Assembly (NCBI GenBank): GCA_030624785.1
Contig: JAUXJK010000098.1
Span: forward strand, 1 to 7,362
Length of the DNA stretch: 7,362 nt
Direction of reading: 5' to 3'
Source of the DNA: Actinomycetes bacterium
GTDB taxonomy: Bacteria; Actinomycetota; Thermoleophilia; Gaiellales; Gaiellaceae
The translations under genes were made by a program, and so were the position numbers. A model generated the notes under the pieces. It saw nothing but the letters and a program-made list of their open reading frames with translations. It had not been told where the DNA came from and ran no database searches. Positions 6,139 through 7,362 of the stretch are shown here, piece by piece (the stretch's first letter is position 1; the number at the start of each line of letters is the position of its first letter).

Positions 6139-6142
6139 CATC

Positions 6143-7156
6143 ATGGCTCTGAACCTAGCTCAGGCCGACGAGACCGCTGAGACGAGTACTCAGACGGCCG
6201 AGACGGCAACCACCGACGTCGACGTCGCGTGCGGCAACCAGGGGGCCTTCTGCGACGCCCTTCTGGAGTGGACAGGCAACGAAGCGGTTGCCGAGTCGGT
6301 CAGCTACATCATCGGAACGCCACTCAAGATCGTGATCATCATCGCCGGCGCGCTCATCCTGAACAAGGTCTTGCGGCGAGTCATTCAGCGGAGCATGCAC
6401 CGGATCGGCAAAGAGACGGAGAAGCACGGCGATGCGGTCGTGACCGAGCGGAGCGTCGATCGGGCCGAGGAGCGCGCGTCCACGATCGGGTCGCTGCTGC
6501 GCAGCCTTTCGACGGCGACGGTCTACGGGATCGCCGGAATCATGATCCTCGACGTCATCGGAATCTCGATCGTGCCTGTCATCGCTTCAGCCGGCGTGCT
6601 CGGCCTAGCGGTCGGCTTCGGCGCCCAGTCTGTTGTCGAGGACCTTCTTCGCGGCTTCTTCAAGCTGGGCGAGGACCAGTTCGGGGTGGGTGACCGGATC
6701 GACGTAGGCGTCGTCAACGGCACGGTCGAGCGGGTGACGCTCCGAACTGCGGTCATCCGGGACGCCGACGGCACGCTATGGCACGTGCCGAACAGCGAGA
6801 TCAACCGAGTGGCCAACGAGAACCAGGTGGCATCGCGAGCGAGCGTCGAAATCGGCGTCGCGTACGACGCTGACCTCGGGAAGACGATGAGAGTGCTGCA
6901 ACAAGCAGCCCAGGACGCGGCCGACGAGCCGGAGTGGAAAGAGCACGTCACGAAGGCACCCGAAGTCCAGGGTGTCCAGGAGCTCGGAGACGACGCTGTC
7001 ACCTTCCGAGTGCTCGTCTGGGTCGCCGCAGGCCACCGACGGCCATTCGAGCGCCTCCTGCGCCTGAAGCTGAAGGAGGCCCTCGACCAGGCCGACCTGG
7101 AAATGCCCAACCGCCAGATCGACGTATGGCTCCGCGGACAGCCGCAAGCCGCCTGA
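6143..7156 (+). CDS. MscS-type mechanosensitive ion channel, canonical pore
   Basis: The 337-residue protein carries the hallmark MscS pore and beta-domain sequence: IVPVIASAGVLGLAVGFGAQ (143-162), then DLLRGFFKLGEDQFGVGDRID (167-187), then VERVTLRTAVIRDADGTLWHVPNSEI (195-220). Hydrophobic helices lie near 55-77, 125-140 and 143-175. The C-terminal alpha/beta domain runs to about 330. The first 28 residues are hydrophilic and rich in Thr, Glu and Ala (TAET occurs twice), without a signal peptide. Cys30 and Cys37 follow just before helix 1 on the predicted outer face. Such a Cys pair is, from memory, seen in other actinobacterial MscS proteins. Residues 80-118 form a charged linker between helices 1 and 2. 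The start has AAGGAGG 4 nt upstream. Function is tension-gated, weakly selective solute release. It is divergent from the ClC gene, and a truncated GAP-type gene follows. Confidence 0.93.
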   Translation: MALNLAQADETAETSTQTAETATTDVDVACGNQGAFCDALLEWTGNEAVAESVSYIIGTPLKIVIIIAGALILNKVLRRVIQRSMHRIGKETEKHGDAVVTERSVDRAEERASTIGSLLRSLSTATVYGIAGIMILDVIGISIVPVIASAGVLGLAVGFGAQSVVEDLLRGFFKLGEDQFGVGDRIDVGVVNGTVERVTLRTAVIRDADGTLWHVPNSEINRVANENQVASRASVEIGVAYDADLGKTMRVLQQAAQDAADEPEWKEHVTKAPEVQGVQELGDDAVTFRVLVWVAAGHRRPFERLLRLKLKEALDQADLEMPNRQIDVWLRGQPQAA

Positions 7157-7157
7157 T

Positions 7158-7205
7158 GCACGCGTGCCTTGCCAGCTGGCGGGAGCGGTTCCCCGGGCCG
7201 GCCCG
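7158..7205. repeat. Cluster of three perfect palindromes after MscS stop
   Basis: Three perfect palindromes follow the MscS stop codon: GCACGCGTGC (7158-7167), GCCAGCTGGC (7171-7180) and CGGGCCGGCCCG (7194-7205). None has a loop or a downstream T-tract as drawn, so a classical intrinsic terminator is not obvious. Together they lie exactly where the GAP-like coding similarity starts to appear. Confidence 0.55.
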
Positions 7206-7211
7206 ACGGGC

Positions 7212-7362
7212 GTGGGGCTGCTCTACCTGGCGTACAACAGCTGGCAGAAGCGGCCGAAACAGGGCGAGGAGCCCAAGATGCCGAGATGGATGACATCAAT
7301 CGACAACTTCAGCGCACCGAAGTCGCTAGGACTGGCTGCCGTCCTCTCGGGGGTCAACCCGA
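7212..7362 (+). pseudogene. GAP family (Sap-like) membrane protein, N-terminus missing, cut by window end
   Basis: The frame reads VGLLYLAYNSWQKRP, then MPRWMTSIDNFSAPKSLGL, then VLSGVNP. In actinobacterial GAP-family proteins (related to the mycobacterial sulfolipid-addressing protein Sap), this is the end of a transmembrane helix, the cytoplasmic loop with its MPxWM...ID block, and the next helix ending in VNP. In intact members, about 80-100 residues with two or three helices precede this point. Here the MscS stop codon is only 55 bp upstream of the GTG at 7212, and residues encoded before about 7209 do not resemble the family. The frame is open upstream (a GTG at 7164 is possible), but neither start has a good ribosome binding site. 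The gene therefore looks 5'-truncated, most likely a pseudogene or a deletion product. The 3' end lies outside the window, so whether the rest is intact is unknown. Confidence 0.6.

Noticed and set aside
6214..6227. 14-bp palindrome CGACGTCGACGTCG
   Set aside because: It lies inside the MscS coding region and is explained by the Asp-Val-Asp-Val codons in a GC-rich gene.
6523..7299. Long minus-strand open frame (258 codons) opposite the second MscS gene
   Set aside because: Its translation is Ser/Arg/Pro-rich with no domain pattern, and it lies antisense to a clear MscS protein. Long antisense frames are common in GC-rich genes.

Overview
The window looks like chromosomal DNA from a GC-rich bacterium. 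Strong G/C bias at third codon positions, GTG/TTG starts and the protein families present suggest an actinobacterium, perhaps a soil or freshwater Thermoleophilia-type lineage. That placement is inferred from protein style, not from a marker gene. No rRNA, tRNA, CRISPR array or intact mobile element was found.

Layout, left to right. (1) Positions 1-343 hold a decayed remnant of a tyrosine-recombinase (phage-type integrase) gene. (2) A DUF2254 four-helix membrane protein lies on the minus strand (344-1651). (3) Across a short divergent intergenic region starts a plus-strand run of three genes with gaps of 39 and 50 bp, probably one operon: an RNase Z-like MBL-fold metallohydrolase resembling the family named GntH (1851-2957), a ZIP-family metal transporter with atypical metal-site motifs (2997-3725), and a divergent MscS-type channel (3776-4654). 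(4) A ClC-family chloride channel/transporter on the minus strand (4689-5978) converges on that run. (5) Divergently from the ClC gene, across a 164-bp region with inverted repeats and a promoter candidate, runs a second, more canonical MscS channel (6143-7156). (6) At the right edge is the middle part of a GAP-family (Sap-like) membrane protein that lacks its N-terminal half. It is preceded by three perfect palindromes within about 50 bp.

Functionally, five of the six intact genes encode integral membrane proteins. Four of these belong to channel or transporter families: two MscS channels, one ClC and one ZIP. The simplest reading is an ion/osmotic homeostasis neighbourhood bounded by gene debris, namely an integrase remnant on the left and a truncated GAP gene on the right. 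That a shared physiology links the genes is inference from proximity. The most notable points are the unusual MscS pore helix (Lys-Pro where E. coli MscS has Gln112-Gly113), the rewritten metal motifs of the ZIP protein, the ClC without the classical gating glutamate, the GntH-like hydrolase outside any visible toxin pathway, and several repeat structures at gene boundaries.
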